Shown here: positions 1-8,588 of the stretch, in pieces | Layout of the letters: every line of letters begins with the position of its first letter | How positions within the stretch are numbered: position 1 is the first letter of the stretch | Source: Candidatus Scybalocola faecavium | GTDB lineage: Bacteria > Bacillota > Clostridia > Lachnospirales > Lachnospiraceae | Assembly: GCA_018713145.1 (NCBI GenBank) | Contig: DVFP01000031.1 | Location: forward strand, 27,099 to 91,098 | DNA: 64,000 nt | Direction of reading: 5' to 3' | The notes under the pieces: generated by a model | Databases searched by the model: none | Told to the model about the DNA's origin: nothing | Seen by the model: the letters and a program-made list of their open reading frames with translations, nothing else | Position numbers and translations under genes: made by a program

Positions 1-24
1 GACAAAATCACTGATCAGGTCCCA

Positions 25-120
25 AAATGCCGTAAAAGACCACGGCAATCAATAAGGAAACCCCGCAAGGGGATACCTGGATGCCGTAAAAGACCACGGC
101 AAAACACAAGGAAAGGAAGT
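25..120 (+). repeat. Composite hairpin repeat, copy A (tandem), upstream of the aldolase gene
   Basis: Two direct copies of a small hairpin (TGCCGT 28-33 with ACGGCA 42-47; TGCCGT 82-87 with ACGGCA 96-101), each followed by an AAGGAAA box. Between them is a second mini-hairpin, CCCC-GCAA-GGGG (61-72), which has a GNRA-type tetraloop and is followed by ATACCTGG. The last AAGGAAAGG overlaps the ribosome-binding region of the gene starting at 129. The same arrangement recurs at 6664-6747 and 16797-16856. The repetition is seen directly; a role in mRNA stability or translation is inference. Confidence 0.75.
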
Positions 121-128
121 AGGGAACG

Positions 129-782
129 ATGAAATTTTTTATTGACACAGCAAAGGTAGAAGACATCCGCAAAGCCAATGATATGGGCGTGATCTGCGGA
201 GTAACAACAAATCCTTCACTGATCGCAAAAGAAGGCCGGGATTTTAATGAGGTGATCAAGGAGATCACAACCATTGTTGACGGTCCGATCAGCGGTGAAG
301 TAAAAGCAACGACCACCGATGCGGAGGGTATGATCAAAGAGGGACGTGAGATTGCAGCAATTCACCCGAATATGGTCGTAAAGATTCCTATGACAGTGGA
401 AGGCCTTAAAGCTGTTAAGGTTCTGTCTGCTGAAGGCATTAAGACAAATGTTACTCTGATCTTTACAGCAAACCAGGCCATGCTGGCAGCCGAAGCTGGT
501 GCCACATATGTTTCCCCGTTTCTTGGAAGACTGGATGACATTAGCCAGCCGGGCATTGACCTGATTCGTACTATTGCCGAAATCTTTGATATTTACGGCT
601 ATGAGACAGAGATCATTGCTGCTTCCATCCGCAATCCTATCCATGTAACTGACTGTGCCCTTGCCGGAGCTGACATTGCTACAATTCCATATAATGTAAT
701 TGAGCAGATGACAAAGCATCCTCTGACAGATCAGGGCATTGAAAAATTCCAGAAGGATTATAAGGCAGTTTTTGGTGAGTAA
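129..782 (+). CDS. fsa: Fructose-6-phosphate aldolase / transaldolase family protein
   Basis: 217 aa, the usual length of the short transaldolase/FSA family. The N-terminus MKFFIDTA, the CGVTTNPSL segment and the catalytic Schiff-base lysine in VVKIPMT (Lys85) are all present. The protein either transfers dihydroxyacetone units in the pentose phosphate pathway or acts as fructose-6-phosphate aldolase; sequence alone does not separate the two activities. It sits 10 nt before the split transketolase genes, so a non-oxidative pentose phosphate operon is likely. The start ATG follows GGAAAGGAAG and lies directly after hairpin repeat copy A, which probably forms part of its 5' leader. Confidence 0.93.
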   Translation: MKFFIDTAKVEDIRKANDMGVICGVTTNPSLIAKEGRDFNEVIKEITTIVDGPISGEVKATTTDAEGMIKEGREIAAIHPNMVVKIPMTVEGLKAVKVLSAEGIKTNVTLIFTANQAMLAAEAGATYVSPFLGRLDDISQPGIDLIRTIAEIFDIYGYETEIIAASIRNPIHVTDCALAGADIATIPYNVIEQMTKHPLTDQGIEKFQKDYKAVFGE

Positions 783-792
783 AGGAGAAAAA

Positions 793-1629
793 ATGGATAA
801 TTTAAAACTCATGCAGACCGCAGTTGAGGTGCGCAAGGGGATTATTACCGGTGTGCACAGTGCCAAATCCGGCCATCCCGGCGGCTCTCTTTCAGCGGCT
901 GATATTTTTACATTTTTATATTTTGAAGAAATGAATATTGATCCTGCGGACCCTAAAAATCCGGATAGAGACCGTTTTGTCCTTTCTAAAGGCCATACTG
1001 CTCCGGGACTTTATTCTGCCCTGGCAAACCGTGGATACTTCCCGGTAGAAGATTTAAAAACGCTGCGCCATACAGGTTCATACCTTCAGGGACATCCGGA
1101 TATGAAGCACATTCCCGGTGTGGATATGTCCTCCGGCTCTTTAGGTCAGGGTCTTTCCTGTGCTGTAGGTATGGCTCTTGGCGGAAAGCTTTCCAAAAAG
1201 TCCTACCGTGTATATGCTCTTTGCGGCGATGGGGAGATCCAGGAAGGTCAGATCTGGGAGGCTGCCATGTTTGCCGGATTCCACAAGCTGGATAATCTGT
1301 GTGTTATCGTGGATAACAATAATCTTCAGATCGATGGAGCCATCAGCGATGTATGCTCTCCTTATCCGATTGATAAAAAGTTTGAAAGCTTCAATTTCCA
1401 TGTGATTAACATTAACGGCAATGATTTTGATGAGATCCGCCGGGCAATGGAAGAAGCAAAGACAGTCAAAGGGATGCCTACAGCCATTATTGCCCATACA
1501 GTTAAAGGCAAAGGGGTATCCTATATGGAAAATCAGGTGGGCTGGCACGGAACAGCACCGAATGATGAACAATATGCAGTAGCAATGGAAGAACTGGAAA
1601 AGGCAGGTGAAGCACTGTGTCAGAAGTAA
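793..1629 (+). CDS. Transketolase, N-terminal (thiamine-binding) subunit
   Basis: 278 aa. Corresponds to the thiamine-diphosphate-binding half of transketolase, which in many Firmicutes and archaea is encoded separately from the C-terminal half. The SGHPGGSLS segment and the cofactor motif GDG (145-147) followed by a late VDNNNLQ block are visible. The start at 793 was chosen over an in-frame ATG 54 nt upstream because AAAGGAG lies just in front of it and the upstream start would overlap the aldolase gene. The 3' end overlaps the next gene by 13 nt, consistent with stoichiometric translation of the two subunits. Confidence 0.95.
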   Translation: MDNLKLMQTAVEVRKGIITGVHSAKSGHPGGSLSAADIFTFLYFEEMNIDPADPKNPDRDRFVLSKGHTAPGLYSALANRGYFPVEDLKTLRHTGSYLQGHPDMKHIPGVDMSSGSLGQGLSCAVGMALGGKLSKKSYRVYALCGDGEIQEGQIWEAAMFAGFHKLDNLCVIVDNNNLQIDGAISDVCSPYPIDKKFESFNFHVININGNDFDEIRRAMEEAKTVKGMPTAIIAHTVKGKGVSYMENQVGWHGTAPNDEQYAVAMEELEKAGEALCQK

Positions 1630-2558
1630 AACGTATTGCAACCCGTGAAAGCTATGGAAATGCCCTGGCAAAGCTGGGCGCAGAACATGAAAACCTTATC
1701 GTGCTGGATGCCGACCTGGCAGCAGCGACGAAAACCGGAATTTTTAAAAAGGCTTTTCCGGATCGCCATATTGATTGCGGTATTGCTGAGGCGAATATGG
1801 CAGGTATTGCCGCCGGACTTTCCACCTGCGGTTTTGTGCCTTTTATGAGTACATTTGCCATGTTTGCGGCAGGCCGTGCTTATGAGCAGGTGCGCAACTC
1901 TATCGGTTACCCTCATCTGAATGTAAAGATCGGCGCGACCCATGCAGGTATTTCTGTTGGTGAAGACGGCGCAACGCATCAATGCAACGAAGATATTGCC
2001 CTGATGCGGGCGATCCCCGGCATGGTAGTGATCAATCCTTGTGATGATGTGGAGGCAAAGGCTGCCGTAGAAGCTGCATATCAGTGGGAAGGACCGGTAT
2101 ATATGCGTTTCGGACGTTTAGCCGTTCCTGTGATCAATGATGAAGCTTCCTATAAATTCGAACTTGGCAAAGGCGTTGTCCTTCGTGAAGGCAGCGACTG
2201 CACCATTATTGCTACAGGACTTTGCGTATCTGAATCTTTAGATGCGGCTGAAGTTCTGGCAAAAGAAGGCATTGACGCTCAGGTGATCAATATCCATACC
2301 ATTAAGCCGTTGGATGAAGAACTGGTGATCGCTGCAGCACAAAAGACCGGCCGTGTATTTACAGTGGAAGAACATTCCATTATCGGCGGACTTGGAGCAG
2401 CAGTAGCAGAAGTGCTTTCTGAAAAATGCCCGACACGCCTGACACGCATCGGCATTAATGATGTTTTCGGTGAATCCGGTCCTGCCAAGGAACTGATCCA
2501 CAAATATGGTCTTGACAGTGAAGGCATTGCTGCCAAAATCTTAAAAGAAATGAAGTAA
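1617..2558 (+). CDS. Transketolase, C-terminal subunit
   Basis: 313 aa, carrying the pyrimidine-binding and C-terminal domains of transketolase. Visible family features are the acidic DCGIAEANM segment, which holds the Glu that activates thiamine diphosphate, THAGISVGEDGATHQ, and the late VEEHSIIGGLG segment. It starts with GTG at 1617 inside the end of the N-terminal subunit gene and is preceded by AGGCAGGTG. The two products form a heterotetrameric enzyme in this family. A strong hairpin pair follows the stop codon. Confidence 0.95.
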   Translation: MSEVKRIATRESYGNALAKLGAEHENLIVLDADLAAATKTGIFKKAFPDRHIDCGIAEANMAGIAAGLSTCGFVPFMSTFAMFAAGRAYEQVRNSIGYPHLNVKIGATHAGISVGEDGATHQCNEDIALMRAIPGMVVINPCDDVEAKAAVEAAYQWEGPVYMRFGRLAVPVINDEASYKFELGKGVVLREGSDCTIIATGLCVSESLDAAEVLAKEGIDAQVINIHTIKPLDEELVIAAAQKTGRVFTVEEHSIIGGLGAAVAEVLSEKCPTRLTRIGINDVFGESGPAKELIHKYGLDSEGIAAKILKEMK

Positions 2559-2576
2559 AATTGTGATCATTGGGGA

Positions 2577-2620
2577 GGGACATATCCTTGACCTGCTTTA
2601 GCCGGGCAAGGATATGTCCC
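2577..2620 (+). terminator. Perfect 14-bp hairpin after the transketolase genes
   Basis: GGGACATATCCTTG (2577-2590) pairs perfectly with its reverse complement at 2607-2620 across a 16-nt loop. There is no T-run directly after it, so it may act as a 3' mRNA-stabilising stem together with the following T-rich terminator rather than terminate alone. Confidence 0.55.
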
Positions 2621-2631
2621 TTCGGTGTGCA

Positions 2632-2680
2632 AAAAGGGCGTGGCCTTAAGGAAATGAAATCCTTAACGGTCACGCCTTTT
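2632..2680. terminator. Bidirectional terminator between convergent tkt and araC-type genes
   Basis: Inverted repeat with GGCGTG near 2638 pairing with CACGCC near 2670, an inner CCTTAAGGA/TCCTTAA stem, an A-run on the left and a T-run on the right. It lies between convergent genes and can serve both strands. Confidence 0.75.
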
Positions 2681-3730
2681 TTATGGATGGTGCTGTTTGC
2701 GGAAGGCGGATGGGGTCATATGATGCTTTTCCTCAAAGATCCGGTAGAAAAAGCTGCGGTTTTCATAGCCTACGGTGCTGGCCACATCTTCAATGCTCAT
2801 ATTTGTATTTAAAAGCAGTTCCTGGGCGTGCTCAAGGCGGATGTTTTTTACATAGGCTGAGTAGGTCATCCCGGTTTTGCTTTTTATGATCCGGTTAAAA
2901 TAGTCTTCCTGAAAGTGAAAAATACGGGAAAGCTCCTGAATGGTTACAGTGGCATAGTGTTGACGGATATACTGGGTGATCTCTTCAAAAATCAGCCAGT
3001 TTTTTGCTTTTTGCTGGTCTGAGGACAGGTTAAACTCATACCGGGTACTTAAAATGTCGAAAATACGCATGAGCAGTCCTTTTCGTATATAGTGGGTGCC
3101 GGTGGGATTTTCCATAAGTTCTTTTAAAAGCCAGTATAAACATTCTTCCAGAGCCGGAGCGGCAGCAGGACCGGGATGAAAGCACAGGTACTGGCGCAGA
3201 TCCTTTTGCTTTAAAATCGCTGCATTTAAAAAGGACAGAATCTTTCCCGAGGCGATATTTTCCTGGATGATCTCTGTAAACATATCATTTGCTATTCCGA
3301 GAAAGAGGACGACAGCAGGGGTTGAGCCGATATAATCCTGGTGAAAACAGTTTTTATCAATAAGACACAGATCCCCCTGGGAAAAGGTAATATCCTTCCC
3401 CAGGATCTTTTGGGCAAACTCTCCCCGGACCACATAGGCCAGTTCGATATAATCATGAGTGTGGAGCTGGGTCTTAATGTCCCGGTCCAGCTTAAGCTGG
3501 TAGCAGAAGGGATGTTTGGAAGGATACATGGCAGACATAAGGGTGCGTCCCCGGTCAAGGTTCCAGCACAGGGCAAAGATCCGGTGTTTGTTCAGATCGG
3601 GAAACGTCTTTACTTCCCTGGCAGACTTGGAATATTCCGGGCAAACAAGCCGTGTCTGGAGTTTTTTGTCCCCGGCAAGGCGGGGGATATTTTGTGCAGT
3701 CATTTGGAGACATAGATCCAAAAGCTCCAT
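2681..3730 (-). CDS. AraC-family transcriptional regulator with N-terminal cupin domain
   Basis: 349 aa. The N-terminal half has a cupin-like sensor segment (HTHDYIELAYVVRGEF, with QGDLCLID). The C-terminal ~100 residues are the two helix-turn-helix repeats of AraC/XylS proteins (TIQELSRIFHF; MSIEDVASTVGYENRSFFYRIF). The start at 3730 was chosen because GAAAGGATGG precedes it; the longer in-frame start at 3784 has no such site. The arrangement of sugar sensor plus AraC DNA-binding domain is typical of carbohydrate-response regulators in Clostridia. The ligand is unknown. It lies beside the pentose phosphate genes but is convergent with them, so regulation of those genes is not implied. Confidence 0.9.
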   Translation of the reverse strand: MELLDLCLQMTAQNIPRLAGDKKLQTRLVCPEYSKSAREVKTFPDLNKHRIFALCWNLDRGRTLMSAMYPSKHPFCYQLKLDRDIKTQLHTHDYIELAYVVRGEFAQKILGKDITFSQGDLCLIDKNCFHQDYIGSTPAVVLFLGIANDMFTEIIQENIASGKILSFLNAAILKQKDLRQYLCFHPGPAAAPALEECLYWLLKELMENPTGTHYIRKGLLMRIFDILSTRYEFNLSSDQQKAKNWLIFEEITQYIRQHYATVTIQELSRIFHFQEDYFNRIIKSKTGMTYSAYVKNIRLEHAQELLLNTNMSIEDVASTVGYENRSFFYRIFEEKHHMTPSAFRKQHHP

Positions 3731-4046
3731 GATGTGGATCCATCCTTTCTGTTCAGAGGTATGTGAAGGGGCATTAGGCGGCAAAAATCCAGACGGATCC
3801 GGGAATTTTCACCGAAGCCCTGGCATTTTTACCTGCTCCCCAGTAAGTGATTCAGGGGATAAAACTGCTGCAGCCGCTGCCGCAGCATGACCTCCGTTTA
3901 TTGTATCACAGAAAAAAACACTGTGACAAGCTTTACTTTGCCTGCCGTTGGGGGTAAGATAGTTATGAGTTACATATCGGACACCGGCCGCGCCCTGGCC
4001 GCGCGGCTGGGACATAGATGATTCGGCGGTAATAAGGGGGTAAGGT
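3731..4046. promoter_or_regulatory. Divergent 316-nt intergenic region with minus-strand promoter
   Basis: On the minus strand a TTGTCA box (3924-3929) and TACAAT (3900-3905), 18 nt apart, form a plausible promoter for the AraC-type gene. The spacer carries the inverted repeat TCACAG/CTGTGA, a possible operator. On the plus strand a GC-rich self-complementary stretch (about 3984-4008) precedes the GGGGG-containing RBS of the nuclease gene. No gene is seen here. Confidence 0.5.
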
Positions 4047-5924
4047 ATGAGGATTACAGATCTTGAAATTGAAAACTTTAAATCCATACGCCATATGGAG
4101 ATCCATGATATAGAAAACGCCCTGATCCTGGTAGGCAAAAATAATACAGGGAAAACGGTAGTCTTAGATGCTGTGCGCCTTCTCGGGGGAGAATATGTTT
4201 TGTCCGGGGATGATTTTATGTTTCCGGAGCAAAATATCATTATCCGGGCAGGGCTTAAGTTTGATCCGGAGGATTACCAGGAGCTTCACAGCCGGGGCAT
4301 TGTGTGCAAATATAAAAATTTTGACGCATGGAAGCGGGTTTTTTCTGGCGCGTTTCCTTCCTTAAAGGAAGATTGTCTCAGGTTTTCGCTAATTGCTTCG
4401 CCAAGAGGGACTGTGCGCTATGATGACGGATTTAAAAAGAACAATCCCAAGATCCCTTTGGTTTTTCCTAAAATCTATTTTATTGACAGTTTAAGACATA
4501 TTAAAGCCATTGAGGACGATATTCTTATGTTCCAGGATGATGAAAACCTTCAGCGGCTTAAGGATAATCAATGTATGTTTAACAGCCGGCATCAGTGCCG
4601 ACGATGTTTTCAGTGTATCGGGCTCATCGAAAAAAAGACGGCCGGCCAGCTTAATGTACTGGAAGCTATGCGGCTGACAGAGTATAAGCTGTATGCGTCC
4701 AACTTAAAGCGTTTTGTCAATAAGGTCAATGACTATTTTGCCAAAAACGGCGGTTATGCGGACCGGATCGAGTACCGGGCTGGTTTGGATTCTTCCGCGT
4801 TAACAAACATTCAGGGCATTGCTGTAAATAAGGTGCGCCAAAGCAGCGTGCCTGTGGCAAAGCTTGGGGAAGGTATGCGCAGCATCTATATATTGTCTTT
4901 GCTGGAGGCTTATATTGATGAGAAAAGCCGCAATGCCTGCATTATCCTTATGGAAGATCCGGAAATCTTTCTTCATCCCCAGCTGCAAAAGTCAGCAGCG
5001 GAGGTGCTTTACCGTTTGTCAAAGAAAAATCAGGTTATGTTTTCTACCCATTCCCCGAATATGATCTTTAATTTTACATCCCGCCAGATCCGCCAGATTG
5101 TTTTGGATGAGGACTATTTTTCCGTTGCCCGGCAAAGGGCTGATGTGGACGGGATCCTGGATGACCTGGGGTATACGGCCAACGACCTGATGAATGTAAG
5201 TTTTGTATTTATTGTGGAGGGGCGCCAGGATAAAAGCCGTCTGCCGCTTCTTCTGGAAAAATACTACTCGGAAATTTATGGCCCGGACGGGAACTTATCC
5301 CGGGTGGCGATTATTACAACCAACAGCTGTACAAACATTAAAACCTATGCCAATTTAAAATATATTAACAAGCTGTATTTAAAGGATCAGTTTTTAATGA
5401 TCCGGGACGGGGATGGAAAAGATCCCCGGGAACTTACCCGGCAGCTTTGCCGGTATTATGAGGACCGGAACCGGGAGGATGTGGACCGTTTGCCGAGAGT
5501 GACCCGGAAAAATGTATTGATCTTAAAATATTATTCCTTTGAAAACTATTTTCTTAATCCCAGGATCATGGCGATGCTTGGCGTTGTGGAAAGCGAGGAT
5601 GCTTTTTGGGAAATCCTGTTTGCTAAATGGAAGGAATACCTTCACCGCCTGACCAGCGGTAAACACCTGATCCAGGTATTAGGCCATGACCTGGAATCTA
5701 TAAAAGACTTGCAGGATCACTTTGAATCCTTTAAAATCTATATGCGGGGCCACAACCTGTTTGATATTTTTTATGGTCCCTTTAAAGACCGGGAAACCCG
5801 GATTTTAAAGGAGTATATCCGTCTTGCCGGCCGGGATGAGTTTAAGGATATACTGGATGCCATTGACCGGTTTGTTTATTTTGACAGCAGAAAAAAGGAG
5901 GACAGCAATGAATTTTTTACTTGA
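4047..5924 (+). CDS. OLD-family ATP-dependent nuclease (AAA ATPase + TOPRIM)
   Basis: 625 aa. The ABC-type ATPase N-terminus opens with the RecF/SMC-like ITDLEIENFKSI, followed by Walker A GKNNTGKT (30-37). Walker B is IILMEDPEIFLHP (Glu303/Asp304) and the H-loop FSTHSP follows. The C-terminal TOPRIM domain is marked by VFIVEGRQD (Glu391) and DGDGKD (454-459), the metal-binding acidic residues of OLD nucleases. Between Walker A and B is an unusual Cys cluster, C176, C184, C187 and C190, that could bind a metal. OLD enzymes act in phage defence or DNA repair; the specific role here is unknown. The 3' end overlaps the following PHP gene by 17 nt, which suggests translational coupling and joint function. 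Confidence 0.87.
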   Translation: MRITDLEIENFKSIRHMEIHDIENALILVGKNNTGKTVVLDAVRLLGGEYVLSGDDFMFPEQNIIIRAGLKFDPEDYQELHSRGIVCKYKNFDAWKRVFSGAFPSLKEDCLRFSLIASPRGTVRYDDGFKKNNPKIPLVFPKIYFIDSLRHIKAIEDDILMFQDDENLQRLKDNQCMFNSRHQCRRCFQCIGLIEKKTAGQLNVLEAMRLTEYKLYASNLKRFVNKVNDYFAKNGGYADRIEYRAGLDSSALTNIQGIAVNKVRQSSVPVAKLGEGMRSIYILSLLEAYIDEKSRNACIILMEDPEIFLHPQLQKSAAEVLYRLSKKNQVMFSTHSPNMIFNFTSRQIRQIVLDEDYFSVARQRADVDGILDDLGYTANDLMNVSFVFIVEGRQDKSRLPLLLEKYYSEIYGPDGNLSRVAIITTNSCTNIKTYANLKYINKLYLKDQFLMIRDGDGKDPRELTRQLCRYYEDRNREDVDRLPRVTRKNVLILKYYSFENYFLNPRIMAMLGVVESEDAFWEILFAKWKEYLHRLTSGKHLIQVLGHDLESIKDLQDHFESFKIYMRGHNLFDIFYGPFKDRETRILKEYIRLAGRDEFKDILDAIDRFVYFDSRKKEDSNEFFT

Positions 5925-6648
5925 TCTGCACACCCACACATTAGCCAGCGGACATGCCTACAGTACCATTAAGGAAATGGTCCATGCCGCATCTCTGGCT
6001 GGCCTTCATATGCTGGGCATTACGGAACATGCTCCTAAAATGCCCGGAACATGCCAGCTTTACTATTTTCAGAATTTTAAGGTGATCCCCAGGACTTTGG
6101 AAGGGGTGCAGCTTTTATTTGGCGCGGAATTGAATATTTTAAATGAAAACGGAGAGGTGGATCTGCCGGAGGAGACTTTGGCCGGTTTGGATATTACAGT
6201 GGCCAGCCTCCATATTCCGTGTTTCTCTCCAAAAGGGATCCGGGAAAATACCCAGGCAGTGGTTAATGCCATAAAAAATCCCTATATTGATATTATCGGC
6301 CACCCTGATGATGGGCGTTATCCTTTGGATTATGAGGCTGTTGTCCGGGAGGCGAAAAAGTACCATACACTTTTGGAGATTAATAATTCGTCATTAAACC
6401 CACAGGGCTTTCGGAAAAATACCCGGGAAAATGATCTTAAGATGCTGAAACTTTGCAAAGAATACGGTGTTCCGGTGGTTGTCTCCAGTGATGCTCATTT
6501 TGCAGGGGATGTAGGACGTTTTCCTTTTGCCAAGGATCTTTTAAAAGAGGCAGACTTCCCGGAAAGTCTTGTGGCCAATCACAAGAAGGATCTTTTATAT
6601 GCCGCCCTGGCAGAAAAGAAGAACCGTTCCGGATTTTATAAGTTTTAA
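5908..6648 (+). CDS. PHP-domain phosphoesterase (YcdX-like)
   Basis: 246 aa, one PHP domain. Metal ligands are visible in order: DLHTHT near the N-terminus, ITEHAP, FGAELNI, ASLHIP, IIGHPDDGRYP, LEINNSS and SSDAHFAGDVG at the C-terminus. The order and length match the YcdX-type trinuclear-zinc phosphatases. The start at 5908 has AAAAGGAGG directly upstream; longer in-frame starts lie deep inside the nuclease gene. It overlaps the OLD-type nuclease gene by 17 nt, so the two are almost certainly one operon. The substrate cannot be told from sequence. Confidence 0.88.
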   Translation: MNFLLDLHTHTLASGHAYSTIKEMVHAASLAGLHMLGITEHAPKMPGTCQLYYFQNFKVIPRTLEGVQLLFGAELNILNENGEVDLPEETLAGLDITVASLHIPCFSPKGIRENTQAVVNAIKNPYIDIIGHPDDGRYPLDYEAVVREAKKYHTLLEINNSSLNPQGFRKNTRENDLKMLKLCKEYGVPVVVSSDAHFAGDVGRFPFAKDLLKEADFPESLVANHKKDLLYAALAEKKNRSGFYKF

Positions 6649-6663
6649 TAACTTGACTGTGAG

Positions 6664-6747
6664 AGACGCGGCATAAATAATGAAATACCGCAAGGGGATA
6701 CCCTTATGCCGTGATGGACACGGTATAAATAATGAACGAAAGGAAAG
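6664..6747 (+). repeat. Composite hairpin repeat, copy B, upstream of the cyclophilin gene
   Basis: Contains CGGCATAAATAATGAA, then CCGCAAGGGGATACC, then a hairpin (ATGCCGTG 6706-6713 with CACGGTAT 6719-6726, one G-U pair), then ATAAATAATGAA and AAAGGAAAG directly before the ATG at 6748. The layout matches copies A and C. The boundaries are approximate. Confidence 0.7.
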
Positions 6748-7347
6748 ATGAGGATGAAAGGCATATTGAAAGATCTGCTCTGCCTGTGTCTGGTTTTGGG
6801 GCTGGCGTTTTCCGGGATCGGATGCGGCAGCGGCAGCAGCAGCAAAACCGGCGGAAAGCATCATGTTGAAATTGATGTGCAGGATTATGGAGTGATCAGC
6901 GTAGAGCTGGATGGAGATGTGGCTCCCATTACTGTAGAAAACTTTATGAAACTGGCGAATGAAGGCTTTTATGACGGCCTGACGTTTCATCGGATCATTG
7001 ACGGCTTTATGATCCAGGGCGGGGATCCTACCGGTACCGGTATGGGCGGTTCGGATGAAACGATCAAGGGAGAATTTTCTGCCAATGGGGTGGAAAATGA
7101 TCTGTCCCATACCCGGGGTGTGATCTCCATGGCGCGTTCTCAGGACTATGACAGTGCCAGCTCTCAGTTTTTTATTGTTCAGCAGGACAGTACCTATCTG
7201 GACGGTCAGTATGCAGCCTTCGGCGTTGTGACAGATGGCATGGATATTGTGGATCAGATCTGTGCGGATACGCCGGTGGAAGACAACAATGGGACCGTTG
7301 CGGCACAAAATCAGCCGGTGATCACATCCATTAAGGTGATCGACTAA
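6748..7347 (+). CDS. Peptidyl-prolyl cis-trans isomerase (cyclophilin type), lipoprotein
   Basis: 199 aa. The N-terminal signal peptide ends in a lipobox, FSGIGC, so the protein is probably anchored outside the membrane. The cyclophilin core is clear: FHRIIDGFMIQGGDP, the SSQFFIVQQD segment and the FGVVTDGMDIVD end. It accelerates proline isomerisation and thus folding of secreted proteins. A Gly/Ser linker joins the lipid anchor to the domain. An ATG at 6754 is an alternative start, since AGGAAAG lies very close to the first ATG. The gene is preceded by hairpin repeat copy B and followed by a strong terminator. Confidence 0.92.
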   Translation: MRMKGILKDLLCLCLVLGLAFSGIGCGSGSSSKTGGKHHVEIDVQDYGVISVELDGDVAPITVENFMKLANEGFYDGLTFHRIIDGFMIQGGDPTGTGMGGSDETIKGEFSANGVENDLSHTRGVISMARSQDYDSASSQFFIVQQDSTYLDGQYAAFGVVTDGMDIVDQICADTPVEDNNGTVAAQNQPVITSIKVID

Positions 7348-7393
7348 AAAGCGCTGCCGTGATTTTGTAAAACGTATCCGGCTTGTTTAAACC

Positions 7394-7436
7394 AAAAAAC
7401 GTCTCTGCCTAACATGGAACAGCAGAGACGTTTTTT
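7394..7436. terminator. Bidirectional terminator between cyclophilin and S1-domain genes
   Basis: AAAAAACGTCTCTGC (7394-7408) pairs with GCAGAGACGTTTTTT (7422-7436). Flanking A- and T-runs let it work for both convergent genes. Confidence 0.85.
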
Positions 7437-7487
7437 ACTTTGTTCAAAGCCGGCGCCTTTAAAAGGTTTGGCCGGGATCTTGAAAAA

Positions 7488-8411
7488 TTATTTTAAGTCC
7501 AGATGCAGCCCGGCTAACAGGGAACCCAGGCCGGTGGTTGCCTTTCCATCTTCTTTATAATGGAAAGTTTCTTCTTTGGAGCTTTGGTTGACTTCGGCAT
7601 TTTCCTGAAGGGCTTTCATGCTCAGGCTCAGCTTGCCGTCTTTAATGGCAATGACTTTTACCTTTACTGTATCTCCTTCTTTTAATACTTCATGGACGGA
7701 CTGGATGCGTTTCTGGCTGATCTGGGAAATATGTACCAGGCCGGAAATACCGTTGCCAAGGTCGATAAATGCACCATATCCGGTAATGGTCTCAACTTTG
7801 CCTTCCATCACATCGCCTACCTGGATGCGGTCGATTAATGCCTGGCGCTCCTGGCGGGCTTTTTCTTTTTCAACTTCCTTTACAGAAAGAACAAGGCGTT
7901 TTTTATCTGGATCTACAGTAATGATCTTTGCTTCCACGGTTTGATTTAAGTAAGTATTTAAATCTTCCACATAGCTTAAAGCCAGCTGGGAAGCAGGGAT
8001 AAAGCCACGGATGCCGTTTACATAAGCAACAACACCGCCTTTAACAACGCCGCCTACCTTCAGAGTAAGAACTGTCTGGTCATCCATCATTTGCTGAAGA
8101 CCGTCCCAAGCGAGAATGTCGTCTGCTTTCTTTTTAGACAGGAGGATATGGCCTTCTCCGTCATCCTCAGATAAAACCACAGCCTTTACCGTGTCCCCTG
8201 GGGCAATATCATTTTTAATGGAAAATTTAGGATCGTTGCTCAGCTCGGCAAGCTTAATGATCCCTTCGCTGTAGGTCCCCAGGTCAACAGTGACCTCCGT
8301 ATCAGACACACCGGCAACAGTACCGGTGACCAGATCCCCTTCTTTTAACTGAACAAGGGATTGCTCAAGTTCCTTTTCATAATCTTTCATGGTTTCTTTT
8401 TCTTCGCTCAT
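7488..8411 (-). CDS. S1 RNA-binding domain protein (ribosomal protein S1-like)
   Basis: 307 aa with three S1 OB-fold repeats, at about residues 24-95, 116-178 and 198-267. The third is the most canonical (GYGAFIDLGNGISGLVHISQIS). It is shorter than the six-domain E. coli S1 and resembles the reduced S1-like proteins of Firmicutes, which bind RNA and may assist translation initiation. The start at 8411 follows AAAGGGAG; the in-frame extension to 8561 was rejected because it runs through a hairpin and lacks a ribosome site. The exact function is inferred from the family. Confidence 0.88.
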   Translation of the reverse strand: MSEEKETMKDYEKELEQSLVQLKEGDLVTGTVAGVSDTEVTVDLGTYSEGIIKLAELSNDPKFSIKNDIAPGDTVKAVVLSEDDGEGHILLSKKKADDILAWDGLQQMMDDQTVLTLKVGGVVKGGVVAYVNGIRGFIPASQLALSYVEDLNTYLNQTVEAKIITVDPDKKRLVLSVKEVEKEKARQERQALIDRIQVGDVMEGKVETITGYGAFIDLGNGISGLVHISQISQKRIQSVHEVLKEGDTVKVKVIAIKDGKLSLSMKALQENAEVNQSSKEETFHYKEDGKATTGLGSLLAGLHLDLK

Positions 8412-8490
8412 AGTAATACTCCCTTTCAAATACAAATAATATGAACCGGGCGGCAAAATGTTTTTTGACGCTGGTATCAAATATAGATAA

Positions 8491-8528
8491 AGACCTGCCG
8501 CACCGTCAGGGATCGTGCGGACAGGTCT
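8491..8528 (-). terminator. Hairpin between the acidic protein gene and the S1-domain gene
   Basis: AGACCTGCCGCAC (8491-8503) pairs with GTGCGG-A-CAGGTCT (8515-8528). Downstream on the minus strand the sequence becomes T/A-rich, so it probably terminates the gene ending at 8589; it also lies in the leader region of the S1-domain gene. Confidence 0.55.
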
Positions 8529-8588
8529 CATATATTGCAGCGGCAATGCCTTGGGCCCCATGGGCCGGGCAGAAACGCTTATGCACTT

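Noticed and set aside
216..866. 216-codon frame antisense to the aldolase gene
   Set aside because: Pure shadow of the catalytic aldolase frame with no start signal.
2570..2812. 80-codon plus-strand frame across the hairpins after the transketolase genes
   Set aside because: It spans two terminator-type stems and enters the antisense of the AraC-type gene.
6595..7308. 237-codon minus-strand frame opposite the cyclophilin gene
   Set aside because: It is the antisense of a clear lipoprotein cyclophilin and reads through the repeat copy B; no family features.
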